A stretch of DNA of 64,000 bases from Burkholderia aenigmatica (GTDB lineage Bacteria > Pseudomonadota > Gammaproteobacteria > Burkholderiales > Burkholderiaceae): assembly GCF_902499175.1 (NCBI RefSeq), contig NZ_CABVQC010000016.1:1-64000 (forward strand). The letters are read 5' to 3'. The position numbers were made by a program, and so were the translations under genes. The stretch's first letter is position 1; each line of letters opens with the position of its first letter. Below, one piece after another: positions 9,670 to 19,395 of the stretch. The notes under the pieces were generated by a model. That model was not told the DNA's origin, did not search any database, and saw only the letters and a list, made by a program, of their open reading frames with translations.

Positions 9670-9899
9670 GCTCGTTTACGCGGCGGCTATGGATTGGTAT
9701 CCCGTCATATGATCTGCATGACGAAACAACCGGGTATTCCACGCGAAAACGTGCAACCACTCTAGCCGAGATCGATCGCTGTCAGGTGCGGGTCTGGCGC
9801 GTCATGGTCGGCACCGGCGGTCGCGCCGATGTCCTGCATGCTTGCTGCGCAACGATTTCCCGGCGATCGCGCCGGCGGGCTGCATCGTTACGTCATGGC

Positions 9900-10178
9900 C
9901 GATATGTCAGAAAGCGTGTCGGTCGAATGCTTCGATTCGCCGGCCGCACGTCGGACGAGGATGTCATTTGCGTCGTGTGGCTACCGTACTGGCTGGTGCG
10001 CGACGCGTTGCGCGGCGGCGCGTTACGGGAGTTGCTGCCGGATCGGCCGGGCGTGATCTTTCCGATCCAGGCGGTATGGCCCTACACGCTGCATCTTCCA
10101 CTGAAAGTCCGGGCTGCCGTCGATGCGCTGCGGGAACATCTCCCGGCCCGGCTGGCCGCGGTCGAAGCGCGGACGTGA
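9900..10178 (+). pseudogene. LysR regulator C-terminal remnant
   Basis: Only the last part of a LysR effector domain can be read, starting near VVWLPYWLVRDALRGG and ending KVRAAVDALREHLPARLAA. The pattern 'LP-W-L-V ... G-L ... LLP ... hlp.K.RA.vDaL' is the standard C-terminal end of LysR proteins. The upstream part in the same frame is Arg-rich and unlike LysR, and no HTH is found nearby, so the gene has lost at least two thirds of its length. The region from 9670 to about 9900 holds nothing else that I can identify. Confidence 0.55.
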
Positions 10179-10215
10179 CGAAGCGGTTGCCGCGGTTCTT
10201 TGGACGAGACGCGCG

Positions 10216-11025
10216 TTACTGGCCGAAGCGGTCCGCCACGGCATCCTTCAGCCGCGCAGCGGTGATCTCGCCCATGTGCGATTCGACGAGATTGCCTTTG
10301 GCATCGAAGAAGAGCGTCGTCGGCAGCCCGCGCGAACCGTAGGCCTTCATCGCGTGCAGCGTGCGATCGAGCAGTACGTGATCGAACCGCAGTCCTTTCT
10401 GTTCGAGGAACGCGCGCACCGTTTGCGCGTCTTCGCCCTGGTTGACCATCAGCACCGTCATCCCCGGATGATCCTGCTGCGCTTGCGCGAGGATCGGCAT
10501 TTCGCGCTGGCACGGCGGGCACCACGTGGCCCAAAGATTCACGACGACAGGCTTGCCCGCGAAGCGTTGCACCGGCACCGGCGTGGCGTCGAGCGCTTCG
10601 AGCTGCAATGCGGCAAGCGGTGGCGCGCTGTGCTGCAACGTGGCGAGCGTGCCCTGCGCGATGCCCCATGCGGCGAGGCCCGCGAGCATGCCGGCCATCA
10701 CCGGGCGACGCAGCGCGGGCAGGCGGCGCAGGCGCCAGCCTGCGAACACGATCGCGGCCGCGAGGCCGATGCGCCAGTCGAAGCCGCCGTCGCCGAGCGC
10801 GACGATCGAGCGCGGCGCGGCCGCGTAGTCGCGCCACCATTGCGCGACGTAGCCGATGCGCGCGGCGAGCAGGCCGAGCAGCAACGCATCGAGGATCAGG
10901 CTCGATGCGGTCTTGTGATGTCCGTCCGGCGGGCGGCGCTGGATGAAACGGGCGACGAGCCACGCGAGCAGCGCGGCGACGGCCACCGCGACGACGCGGA
11001 TCGAGAAGGGACCGATGCTTAACAT
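10216..11025 (-). CDS. TlpA-like thiol-disulfide oxidoreductase with membrane domain
   Basis: A periplasmic thioredoxin-like domain (about residues 135-265) with active site WCPPC (Cys169, Cys172), preceded by an N-terminal membrane region of about four helices (about residues 5-125). This layout is that of TlpA/ResA-like reductases carrying an extra membrane anchor, used for reducing periplasmic or cytochrome-maturation thiols; the specific partner is unknown. The start MLSIGPFSIRV is chosen because it begins directly with the first helix; an in-frame ATG at 11070 adds 15 residues. Neither start has a clear ribosome binding site. The gene ends 37 bp from the LysR remnant on the other strand. 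Confidence 0.85.
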   Translation of the reverse strand: MLSIGPFSIRVVAVAVAALLAWLVARFIQRRPPDGHHKTASSLILDALLLGLLAARIGYVAQWWRDYAAAPRSIVALGDGGFDWRIGLAAAIVFAGWRLRRLPALRRPVMAGMLAGLAAWGIAQGTLATLQHSAPPLAALQLEALDATPVPVQRFAGKPVVVNLWATWCPPCQREMPILAQAQQDHPGMTVLMVNQGEDAQTVRAFLEQKGLRFDHVLLDRTLHAMKAYGSRGLPTTLFFDAKGNLVESHMGEITAARLKDAVADRFGQ

Positions 11026-11250
11026 GAACAGGAAAGAGGTGGCGTGATCGGGCGGGGGCACAACGATCATCGGCCGATGACGATGAAGCCGTCAATGGTC
11101 GAGCGGCGTTTCGACACGGCCTGATGCACGCGGGTTCCCTTCGTGACTCGCATGCGTCAGAGGGAGTCCGGCGGCTTCGATGTTCGCGCCCGCCCGCATC
11201 GTCAGGAGGGCGTTGTTTCGTGCGGGTATGCGATGAACCGGAAGGCCTCG

Positions 11251-12252
11251 TTACGGGCTCTTGGTCGCCGTCGCCCCGCCGAGCCGATACGCGGTAAAGA
11301 ACTCATACCACGGCGACCCTTCCGCAACCGGCACGCCGAGCGCCGCCGTCCGCTGTTTCAACGCACCGAACACGTCGTTGATGCGTGCCGTTTGCGCCGC
11401 GTCGTTGAACGGATAGGGCCGCGATCGCCCGGCCGCGAATGCGCCGTACGCGATCGCGAGCAGGCGCGCGCTGTCGCTGGTCGAGGCTATCGCCCCGTTG
11501 ATCGTTTCGGCGAGCCGCGGCCGGTCTTCGGCGCGTGATGACGCTAGGCACAGGAACACGATCGACGACAGCTCATGCAGGTCCTTCATCTGCAGCAGCT
11601 CAGGCAGCCGTGCGACGATCCGTTCAACCGGTTCGTCGCGCAGTGCATCGCCGAAGTCGAGCACGGCCGTCATCGGATTCCGGTCGTCCTTCAGCCGATC
11701 GAGCGCAGGCGGCGCGGCCGGCGCACCGTCGGGCATTGTTGCCGGCGCAGCCCGCAGCGCCTCGGCCACCTGCTGCGTCCATTCCGGAAAGATCATCCGC
11801 ACGTTGCCGAACTGCTCGCCGCCTTCCGCCGCCGGATTCCATCGATACACGATCGTGCCGCCGCGAATGAACGGCGAATACAGGTGCTCGGGTGTTTGCG
11901 GCAGCGGCCGCCGGTTGATCGGCAGCCAGGCGAGCGTCAGCCAGTCGTAGCGGCCGGTGGCGGGCACGGAAGGGCTCGAGCTCGCGACGACCTGCCACGT
12001 GCCGCGATTCGCATAGCGGCGTCGCGCGTCGGGCACCGCGACGGTCCGGCCTTTCGCGGTGTCGAAGTAGGTCGTGCCGGTCACGTTCGTGCCGCTGTCC
12101 GCGGCGGGCGTGAGGGTGGAGATGACCCACGACGCGCCGTCCGCCGCACGGTAGTCGGACGGCTTCAGCGTCGCGACGTCGTGCACCATGCGCGTTTCCG
12201 CCGCGACGGGGCTCGGGGGGAGATTGGCGGGCGCGGCCAGGATGCTCGGCAT
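11251..12252 (-). CDS. Hypothetical protein, 333 residues
   Basis: Not recognised. The protein begins MPSILAAPANLPPSPV after a GAGGA ribosome binding site. It has no clear signal peptide or membrane helix. The N-terminal half has beta-rich sequence with many Thr, Ser and aromatic residues (TGTTYFDTAKGRTVAVPD), while the C-terminal half is helical (ERIVARLPELLQMKDLHELSS). It stands alone between the TlpA-like gene and a divergent methyltransferase. No function is inferred. Confidence 0.7.
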   Translation of the reverse strand: MPSILAAPANLPPSPVAAETRMVHDVATLKPSDYRAADGASWVISTLTPAADSGTNVTGTTYFDTAKGRTVAVPDARRRYANRGTWQVVASSSPSVPATGRYDWLTLAWLPINRRPLPQTPEHLYSPFIRGGTIVYRWNPAAEGGEQFGNVRMIFPEWTQQVAEALRAAPATMPDGAPAAPPALDRLKDDRNPMTAVLDFGDALRDEPVERIVARLPELLQMKDLHELSSIVFLCLASSRAEDRPRLAETINGAIASTSDSARLLAIAYGAFAAGRSRPYPFNDAAQTARINDVFGALKQRTAALGVPVAEGSPWYEFFTAYRLGGATATKSP

Positions 12253-12444
12253 GGGATGTCCTCGGAATCGGGGGCGCATCGTCGGGCGGCGGCGATGCGC
12301 GGCGGCGCGGATTGTTTTATGTCACTGTAGAACGTCAACGCCGGAAACGGAAACCGGCTGCGCGGCCCCCCCGCTCACGCGTTCCGTCGCTTCGGCTTAC
12401 CATGCGCATCCTGAACCAACGACGTACACCGGGCGGGAGCGCAC

Positions 12445-13170
12445 ATGACCGACACGAGAGCCATCACCGAACACTGGACGCAGGTCGCCGACCAATGGAT
12501 CGGCTGGGCCGGCAAGCCGGGGCACGATGCGTTCTGGAAATACCGCGCGGGGCTCGCGGCCTATATCGGCCGCGACACCGGCCGCGCGCTGGAGATCGGC
12601 TGCGGCGAAGGTCGCGTGAGCCGCGAGCTGAAGGCGCTCGGCTACGACGTGACCGCGACCGACGTGGTGCCCGCGATGCTCGACGCCGCGCGTCACGCGG
12701 ATTCCGCGCATCGTTACGAACTGGCCGATGCGGCGTCGCTGCCGTTCGATTCAGCCAGCTTCGATCTCGTGATGGCGTACAACGTGCTGATGGATCTCGA
12801 CGACATGCAGCGCGCGTTGAACGAGGCGCGTCGCGTGCTGAAGCCGGGCGGGACGCTGTTCATCTCGCTCGTGCATCCGTTCCGCGATCGCGGCGGCTTC
12901 GCGGGGCCGCAACCCGATGCGCCGTTCGTGTTGAAGGGCAGCTATTTCGGGCGCGAGCACTTCGATGGCGTGGAAGCGCGCGACGGGCTGTCGATGCACT
13001 TCGCGGGCTGGTCGCTGCCGTTGCAGGCGTACATGGAAGCGCTGGAAGCGGCCGGCTTCGCGATCGTATCGCTGCGCGAGCCGCCGCCCGATCACGCGGA
13101 TACGGACCAGTTGAAGCAGTGGGCGCGCGTTCCGCTGTTTCTGTGGATCAAGGCGCGGCCGGTGGGTTGA
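12445..13170 (+). CDS. Class I SAM-dependent methyltransferase
   Basis: A 241-residue Rossmann-fold methyltransferase. Motif I LEIGCGEGR (about residues 47-55) binds S-adenosylmethionine, followed by the acidic loop DVTATDVVPAML and the motif LPFDSASFDLVMAYNVLMDL, typical of the Methyltransf_11/UbiE-like group that methylates small molecules. A GGGAG site precedes the ATG. The substrate is unknown. The gene is divergent from the hypothetical gene ending at 12252. Confidence 0.9.
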   Translation: MTDTRAITEHWTQVADQWIGWAGKPGHDAFWKYRAGLAAYIGRDTGRALEIGCGEGRVSRELKALGYDVTATDVVPAMLDAARHADSAHRYELADAASLPFDSASFDLVMAYNVLMDLDDMQRALNEARRVLKPGGTLFISLVHPFRDRGGFAGPQPDAPFVLKGSYFGREHFDGVEARDGLSMHFAGWSLPLQAYMEALEAAGFAIVSLREPPPDHADTDQLKQWARVPLFLWIKARPVG

Positions 13171-13328
13171 ATCGGTCGCCCCGAGGACACAAAAATCGAT
13201 CGAAAGGATGATCTTGTATCCCGGGAGCGACCAGGTTTGCCGATGCGCGTGTTCCCGGAAGGGATCGCGGCATTCCATCAGGCGGGGCCATCCGTGAGAG
13301 GGCGCTTGCCCACGTTTCGCCGTTCGGC

Positions 13329-13805
13329 TCAGCGCGACAGCTCCTTCCGGTAGAGCACGGCGCCCGGTTTTGCCGCGAGGGTGTCATAGAGCCGCATAGC
13401 CGTGTGATTCGTCTCGTGCGTCTGCCAGTACACGCGTTCGGCGCAGTGCGCGCGCGCGGCGTCGTACACGGCTTCGATCAGCGCGCGGCCGACGCCCTTG
13501 CCGCGCTCGCTGTCGAGCGTGAACAGGTCCTGCAGGTAGCACGTCGGCCCGATGTGCGTCGTGCTGCGGTGATAGAGGAAATGCACGAGCCCGACGAGCC
13601 GGCCGTCGCGCTCGGCGACGAGCGCATGCACGGGTTCGTAACCGTCGAAGAAGCGCGACCAGGTGCGCTGCGTGACGGCCAGCGGTAGCGCGGTATCGTC
13701 GAAGCGGCCGTAGAAGCGGTTGTAGCCGTCCCAAAGCGGCAGCCAGTGGTCGTAGTCGTCTTCCCGGACCGCGCGTACGGTCAGGCCGGCTTCGGCAGCG
13801 TTCAT
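13329..13805 (-). CDS. GNAT-family N-acetyltransferase
   Basis: A 158-residue acetyl-CoA-dependent acyltransferase. The acetyl-CoA-binding motif is SERGKGVGRALIEAVYDAA (about residues 97-115), followed by the family-typical ...N-hTAMRLYDTL. The start MNAAEAGLTVRAVRE is chosen over an upstream ATG because it begins with the first beta strand of the fold and has AAAGG upstream. The substrate (amine, amino acid or antibiotic) is not predictable. No operon partner. Confidence 0.9.
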   Translation of the reverse strand: MNAAEAGLTVRAVREDDYDHWLPLWDGYNRFYGRFDDTALPLAVTQRTWSRFFDGYEPVHALVAERDGRLVGLVHFLYHRSTTHIGPTCYLQDLFTLDSERGKGVGRALIEAVYDAARAHCAERVYWQTHETNHTAMRLYDTLAAKPGAVLYRKELSR

Positions 13806-14054
13806 GTTCGTGAACCTTTCGATGAGGAGGGGTGGGCGCGTTACCGGCCGGGCCGGAAACGACGGAGGCATCCACGATAGGCAGTTCGACGCGCGGCGGG
13901 TAGGCCCATGACACCGGCGCTTTCTGGTGCCACGACCGGCCGCGCGCCGCCACCGCCACGCCGCCCGAACGTCGCCACGGCATTCCTTTCATTCTGTTAG
14001 ACTTTTTCGCCCATCGCTGCCATCCGGGCTGCGCCGTGCCCGGTTCATCCCGTC

Positions 14055-15719
14055 ATGAACGAAACCCGTGCGTCGCATCCGATCACCGAGGTCCTGCGGG
14101 CTTACTGGAAGGCCGATCGCCTGATGTTGCTGACGGTCGTGGCGGTGGTCGTTCTGTCGAGCGCGAGCGCGGTCGCCGCGCCCTATCTGTTCTCGCGCCT
14201 GATCGACGCGTTGTCGCACCGCGGCGTGCTCCACGCGCTGATCCCGGGCTTCGTGCTCTACGCGGTGCTGCTGGGCGTCTCCAGCGCGTTGCAACGCGTG
14301 GTGCAGTACCTGGCGTTCATGAGCTCGGAGAATCTGGGCTTCATCACCAGCACGCGCTTTTTCGAGCGCATCCTGAAGAAGACCACGGCGTTCTTCGTCG
14401 AACACAATCCCGCGGAAATCCAGAACGCGAACGAGCGTGGCAGCCGGGCGCTGTCGGTGCTCGTGCAACTGGGGCTGATGGATCTGATCCCCGGTACGCT
14501 GCAGATCGTGCTGACGCTCGTCACGCTCGGCGCGCTGATCAATCTCGAGGTCGTGGCCATCACCGCCGCCTATGGCGCGGTCGCAGTGACGATCGCGATC
14601 GTTGCCGCGCGGCGCTCGCGCGCGTTCCTCGACCGCGCGATCGAGGCCGGGCAGGAGAATGCGCGTTTCGTCGGCGGCGCGATCAACGCGATGGAGACGC
14701 TCCGGCATTTCGGCAGCCATCGCTGGATGAGCGAACGTTTCTCGGAGAAAGCGCGCGTCGAGCGCGACAGCTGGCGCGCGTATGTGCTGCAGCACGTCGG
14801 CTATCTCGCGCTGCTGGGTCTCGGCCTCGCGATCCAGTTCTCGGTGACGTTCTGGCTGCTGCTGCCGCGCCATGCGGCAGGTGAGTTGTCGATCGGCGAT
14901 ATCGTGCTGTTCAACACGTTGCTGCTGCAGTTGAACCTGCCGTTCGAAATGATCGCGCGCGCGGTCGACGAGTGCGCGCGCTCCCGCGCGGCGCTCGTGC
15001 CGTTCGCGGCGCTGTGGACGGCGCCCGAGGAGCGGCAGGTGTCGCACGCGTCGGCGTTCGTGCCGCAGGACGGGCGCATCGTGTTCGACCGCGTCGCCTA
15101 TGCGTACGACAACGGCCGCGGCGTGACCGACATCGACTTCGTCGCCGAACGCGGGGCGATCACGTTTCTCGTCGGTGAGACCGGCGCGGGGAAATCCACT
15201 GTCTTCAAGCTCGCGCTGAAGTCGATCGAGCCGACCGGCGGGCGCATTCTGGTCAACGGCGTCGATCTCGCGGCCATCGATCGCGCCGACTGGTACGGCG
15301 CGGTCGCCGTTGTGCCGCAGGATGTCGTGCTGCTGAACGAAAGCCTGGAAGACAACATCCTGCTCGGCCGGCCGCGCGACACGCGGCGTCTGCACGAAGC
15401 GGCCGCGAAGGCGACGATCCTGACGTTCATCGAGCGTTTGCCGGACGGCTTCCGCACCACGGTGGGCGAGCGCGGGTTGAAGCTGTCCGGCGGCGAGCGC
15501 CAGCGCATCGCGATCGCCCGCGCGCTGTACGGCGATCCGACCGTGCTGTTTCTCGACGAAGCGAGTTCCGCACTCGACGAAGCCACCGAGCGCGACATCA
15601 TGGAGCACGTGCGCCTGCTGGCCCGCGACGTCACGGTCGTCGCGATCACGCACCGGCGCTCGGTCATCGGGCCGGCCGACAAGGTCGTGCGGCTCGGCGA
15701 CGCGCGCGTGTCGGCGTAG
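14055..15719 (+). CDS. ABC half-transporter (fused membrane and ATPase domains)
   Basis: A 554-residue exporter of the type that works as a homodimer or heterodimer. Six transmembrane helices lie in residues about 20-310; the nucleotide-binding domain has Walker A GETGAGKST (about residue 374), signature LSGGE (about 477) and Walker B VLFLDEASS followed by the switch His in THRRS. It stands alone, without a second half-transporter, so a homodimer is likely. The substrate is unknown; relatives include lipid, peptide and metal-conjugate exporters. Confidence 0.92.
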   Translation: MNETRASHPITEVLRAYWKADRLMLLTVVAVVVLSSASAVAAPYLFSRLIDALSHRGVLHALIPGFVLYAVLLGVSSALQRVVQYLAFMSSENLGFITSTRFFERILKKTTAFFVEHNPAEIQNANERGSRALSVLVQLGLMDLIPGTLQIVLTLVTLGALINLEVVAITAAYGAVAVTIAIVAARRSRAFLDRAIEAGQENARFVGGAINAMETLRHFGSHRWMSERFSEKARVERDSWRAYVLQHVGYLALLGLGLAIQFSVTFWLLLPRHAAGELSIGDIVLFNTLLLQLNLPFEMIARAVDECARSRAALVPFAALWTAPEERQVSHASAFVPQDGRIVFDRVAYAYDNGRGVTDIDFVAERGAITFLVGETGAGKSTVFKLALKSIEPTGGRILVNGVDLAAIDRADWYGAVAVVPQDVVLLNESLEDNILLGRPRDTRRLHEAAAKATILTFIERLPDGFRTTVGERGLKLSGGERQRIAIARALYGDPTVLFLDEASSALDEATERDIMEHVRLLARDVTVVAITHRRSVIGPADKVVRLGDARVSA

Positions 15720-15760
15720 GGCCGCACGATCGCGTCCGCAGGTTTTGCCGGCCGTCGCCG

Positions 15761-16798
15761 TTACCCGCGCAGCGGCGGATTGAGTTGCGCGAACGCCTGC
15801 TGCCGGCGATACGGGAAGTACGGGTAAGGCGCTTCCACCGCGCTTGCCGCGTCGAGCTTCGCAACCTGCGCATCGGTCAGCGCCCAGCCGACCGCGCCGA
15901 GGTTCTGCCGCAGTTGCTCCTCGTTGCGCGCGCCGATGATCACCGACGACACGGTCGGGCGTTGCAGCAGCCAGTTCAGCGCGATCTGCGGCACGGTCTT
16001 GCCGGTTTCCTCGGCGATCGCGTCGAGCGCGTCGACCACGTCGTACAGGCGCGCGTCGTCGACCGGCGGCCCATAGCTGGCCGTTTCATGCAGGCGGCTG
16101 CCTTCGGGCAGCGGCGCATTGCGCCGGATCTTGCCGGTGAGCCGGCCCCAGCCGAGCGGGCTCCAGACGAGCGCGCCGAGCCCCTGGTCGGCGCCGAGCG
16201 GCATCAGGTCCCACTCGTAGTCGCGACCGACGAGCGAGTAGTAGACCTGGTTCGCCACGTAACGCGACCAGCCATGCTGATCGGCCACTGCCAGCGACTT
16301 CATGATCTGCCACCCGGCGAAGTTCGACACGCCGATGTAGCGCAGCTTGCCCGCGCGCACGAGATCGTCGAGCGTCGACATCACTTCCTCGACCGGCGTG
16401 CCCGCATCGAACGCGTGGAGTTGCAGCAGGTCGATGTAGTCGGTGTCGAGGCGGCGCAGTGCGGCGTCGACCGCGCGGACCAGCCGCGCGCGCGACGTGC
16501 CCGCGTCGTTCGGGCCGTCGCCGGTCGGCAGGCCGGTCTTCGTCGAGATCAGCACCTGGTCGCGACGTCCCTTGAGCGCGGCACCGAGCACGCGCTCGGA
16601 TTCGCCGTCCGAATACACGTCGGCCGTGTCGAACAGGTTCACGCCCGCTTCGAGGCAGATGTCGATCAGGCGGCGCGCTTCGTCGACGCCCGTGTTGCCC
16701 CATGCGCTGAACAGCGGGCCGGTGCCGCCGAACGTGCCGGCGCCGAAGCTCAGGACGGGAACCTTGAGGCCGGAGCGGCCGAGGGTGCGGTATTCCAT
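15761..16798 (-). CDS. Aldo/keto reductase
   Basis: An NADPH-dependent oxidoreductase with the (beta/alpha)8 barrel, 345 residues. Catalytic tetrad positions can be seen in DTADVYSDG (Asp, Tyr), ISTKTGL (Lys) and LQLHAFD (His); the NADPH-binding end is SSVIIGARNEEQLRQNL. It resembles the YajO/voltage-gated-channel beta-subunit group. The start MEYRTLGRSG is the family start and has AAAGGA upstream; a longer frame begins 20 codons earlier. It is divergent from the LysR gene at 16928 with about 129 bp between, so the two are probably a regulator-target pair (inference). Confidence 0.93.
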   Translation of the reverse strand: MEYRTLGRSGLKVPVLSFGAGTFGGTGPLFSAWGNTGVDEARRLIDICLEAGVNLFDTADVYSDGESERVLGAALKGRRDQVLISTKTGLPTGDGPNDAGTSRARLVRAVDAALRRLDTDYIDLLQLHAFDAGTPVEEVMSTLDDLVRAGKLRYIGVSNFAGWQIMKSLAVADQHGWSRYVANQVYYSLVGRDYEWDLMPLGADQGLGALVWSPLGWGRLTGKIRRNAPLPEGSRLHETASYGPPVDDARLYDVVDALDAIAEETGKTVPQIALNWLLQRPTVSSVIIGARNEEQLRQNLGAVGWALTDAQVAKLDAASAVEAPYPYFPYRRQQAFAQLNPPLRG

Positions 16799-16927
16799 GG
16801 CGGGTTTCCTTTGGGTGATCGAAGTGCCGGGTGGCGGCTGCGAAGCCGGTGTTGCCACACTCTATCGCTTGCGGATATTTCGGATAATTGGGCAGACTTC
16901 GAAAATATCGTTCGGAAGAGGCGAATA

Positions 16928-17812
16928 ATGCTGCTCGACAATCTCGCGCTGTTCCTGCGCATCGTGGAGAAGGGCGGGCTGGCCGCGGCGGGCCGTGAGG
17001 TCGGGCTGTCGCCGGCCACCGTGTCCGAGCGTCTGACGGCGCTCGAGCGCCACTACGGCGCGGCGCTGCTCACGCGCACGACGCGCGCGATCAGCCTGAC
17101 CGACGAAGGTCGCACGCTCGTCGACGGCGCGCGGCGCCTGCTGGCCGAGGCCGACGAACTGGAAAGCCGCGTGCGGCTCGGCGTGCAGACCCTGTCGGGG
17201 CCGGTGCGCCTGAGCGCGCCGGCCGATCTCGGCCGCGAGCGCGTGGTGCCGGTCGTCGACGGGTTCTTGGCCGAGCATCCGGGCGTGACGGTCGATCTGC
17301 ATCTCGGCGACGGTTACGTCGATGTCGTCGGGCAGGGGCTCGATTTCGCGATCCGCCGCGGAGTGCTGGCCGACAGTTCGCTGCGCAGCCGTTCGCTCGG
17401 CCGCGCGCGGCGCGTGGTGTGCGCGTCGCCCGTGTATCTCGCGGCGCACGGCACGCCGCAGCATCCGGACGATCTCGCGTCTCACGACTGCATCGTGATG
17501 CGTTTCGGGCCGGACCTGTATGCGGAATGGCCGTTCAGCATCGATGGCGAATCGAAGCGCGTGACGGTGCGCGGCCGGCGCGTGGCCAACGACGGTGCGC
17601 TCGTGCGTGCGTGGTGCATCGCGGGGCAGGGCATTGCGCTGAAGTCGTTGGTCGACGTCGAGCAGGATCTGACGTCCGGCGCGCTCGTCGAAGTCCTGCG
17701 CGCGTTCTCGCCGGGTGACGTCGATTTGCAGATCGTCTATCCGGGCAACGCCGTGCAGCCAAGGCGCGTGCGCGCGCTGATCGACAGGTTGGCGCAGGCG
17801 CTCGCGGCGTGA
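16928..17812 (+). CDS. LysR-family regulator divergent from aldo/keto reductase
   Basis: A 294-residue regulator. The winged HTH covers about residues 1-60 (NLALFLRIVEKGGLAAAGRE) and the effector-binding domain about 85-290. A GGAAGAGG ribosome binding site precedes the ATG. The short AT-rich intergenic region toward the reductase is where LysR proteins of this kind usually bind and control both themselves and the divergent enzyme. The inducer is unknown. Confidence 0.93.
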   Translation: MLLDNLALFLRIVEKGGLAAAGREVGLSPATVSERLTALERHYGAALLTRTTRAISLTDEGRTLVDGARRLLAEADELESRVRLGVQTLSGPVRLSAPADLGRERVVPVVDGFLAEHPGVTVDLHLGDGYVDVVGQGLDFAIRRGVLADSSLRSRSLGRARRVVCASPVYLAAHGTPQHPDDLASHDCIVMRFGPDLYAEWPFSIDGESKRVTVRGRRVANDGALVRAWCIAGQGIALKSLVDVEQDLTSGALVEVLRAFSPGDVDLQIVYPGNAVQPRRVRALIDRLAQALAA

Positions 17813-17825
17813 ACGCGGATCGACG

Positions 17826-18944
17826 TCAGTCCCACTTCGACGGGTAGTCGGGACCGCAGTCGATCTCGGCCGCGCTCAGCTCCAGCATCGCGCGAGGGGT
17901 GAACTTCCTGACCGGCGGCTGGGCGGCGACCCACTCGGGATAGACATTGCGCCACTTGTCGAGCAACTCGCCGCGGCGGGTTTCGCTGATGCTCGCCTGG
18001 TACAGGTCGTTTTGGCCGTATGGCATCGGGGCCGGCATCGCGAAGTCGGGAAGCGCGGGCGCCTGTTCGAGCCGGCTGCCGACGAGCGGAACGGCCGTCA
18101 GGTTCGGCAGCAGGCTCGACGTCTTGCGCATCCGGCGATAGGCGCAGACGGGCGCATCGGCGACTGATGCATCGCCCGTCGCCGGTTCGTCGGGCGGCGC
18201 TTGCGTCGCGGCCGGCAGCGCGACCGCGAACAGATAGACGGGCCCGCGTTTCAGCGGGCCGATCTTGTCGATGGGCCGCCGCACCTCGATCCCTTCGGGC
18301 CACGTGTAGGCGCGCCCGAGCGGTGTCGTGTGCTCGACGGCTTCGCCCGTCGACAGGACGGTCATGCCGCCGGGCCACCCGTTGACGCGCACGAGCGGCT
18401 TTGCATCCCCGCCCGCCGCGACATACAGGATGCCGCGCTCGACGACCATCGCGGGTACCGGAAACGGCGGCGTGCCACCGTGCCTGCCGGAGTTGTTGGA
18501 GATGGAGTGAGCGAGCGCGGGCAGGTCGATTTCGCGGCGCAGGAAGTGCTGCCCGCCGTCGGTCGAGAGCCAGATGTAGAGGCGCGGGCACGCCTGGCCC
18601 TTGGCGACGCCGGATGTGCATCGTGCGACTGCATTCTGTCCCGCATAAATGACGATCGTGTCGGGATTGTCGCTGCGGAACGTCATGTATTGGATCCCCG
18701 CCCCGGACGGGAAGGCGGTCGACGTATGCCGTGCGCTGTCGACGAAGCGCCAGCGGGCCGCCGGGCCCGTGTACGCGACGGCTTCGGCCAGCAACGTGCG
18801 TTGCGCGTCGAACTGCATGAACGGGTAGGCCGGGCCGACGACGGGGCGCGGCTTGATCGTCGAAGTGGTCGCACATGCGCCCAGCAACAGGGAGACGGTC
18901 AGCGCTGCGACGACGCGCGCAGGCTGCGGCTTTCGATCGATCAT
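17826..18944 (-). CDS. Lipoprotein of unknown function (sialidase/Tli3-like resemblance)
   Basis: A 372-residue lipoprotein: signal peptide with lipobox LGAC (Cys24), then a mature part rich in beta-propeller-like repeats (YIWLSTDGGQHFLR, SDNPDTIVIYAGQ). This resembles the exo-sialidase-like lipoproteins, some of which are immunity proteins against type VI phospholipases (Tli3 family), but no lipase or VgrG gene is adjacent, so a role in immunity is a low-confidence guess. The start at 18944 puts the signal peptide in place; the frame continues 27 codons upstream without a signal. It is divergent from the ArsR gene. Confidence 0.75.
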   Translation of the reverse strand: MIDRKPQPARVVAALTVSLLLGACATTSTIKPRPVVGPAYPFMQFDAQRTLLAEAVAYTGPAARWRFVDSARHTSTAFPSGAGIQYMTFRSDNPDTIVIYAGQNAVARCTSGVAKGQACPRLYIWLSTDGGQHFLRREIDLPALAHSISNNSGRHGGTPPFPVPAMVVERGILYVAAGGDAKPLVRVNGWPGGMTVLSTGEAVEHTTPLGRAYTWPEGIEVRRPIDKIGPLKRGPVYLFAVALPAATQAPPDEPATGDASVADAPVCAYRRMRKTSSLLPNLTAVPLVGSRLEQAPALPDFAMPAPMPYGQNDLYQASISETRRGELLDKWRNVYPEWVAAQPPVRKFTPRAMLELSAAEIDCGPDYPSKWD

Positions 18945-19075
18945 GAATGGCCCCGGTGGAATGAATGATCTTGTTGTTCGACGAAGAGCGGGCACTTTAG
19001 CGCATCGTCCGACCCGGTTGATCACATTTCGTCATTTAGCTAATATTCGAAACGTTAATCGAGCTCCGCATTCTC

Positions 19076-19375
19076 ATGAACGACGTCACCCGCATCAGCG
19101 CACTGGCCAACGAAAGCCGCCTGGCCGTGATGCGCTGGCTCAAGCAGCCGCGCAAGCATTTCCCGCCGCAGCCGCACGGCGATGTCGACGAACTCGGCGT
19201 GTGCTGCACGTACATCACCGAGAAGCTCGGCATCGCGCCGGCCACGACCACGCGCCATATGCGCATCCTCGCGGATGCCGGGCTCGTGCAGGCGACCCGC
19301 GTCGGCAAGTTCACGTACTACAAGCGGATCGACGGCGCGCTGCAGCAGCTCGGCCACGATCTCTCGCAACTCTGA
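19076..19375 (+). CDS. ArsR-family winged-helix regulator
   Basis: A 99-residue winged-helix DNA-binding protein. Helix-turn-helix residues ITEKLGIAPATTTRHMRIL (about 52-70) match the ArsR/SmtB recognition helix, followed by the wing RVGKFTYYKRID. Cys residues are present in GVCCTYITEK (about 40-42), just where some ArsR proteins bind metal or sense thiols, but the usual CxC motif is not there. It lies 20 bp before the decarboxylase gene and is probably co-transcribed with it, so it may control its own operon (inference). Confidence 0.9.
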   Translation: MNDVTRISALANESRLAVMRWLKQPRKHFPPQPHGDVDELGVCCTYITEKLGIAPATTTRHMRILADAGLVQATRVGKFTYYKRIDGALQQLGHDLSQL

Positions 19376-19395
19376 CTCCTACCGAGGCAACCGAC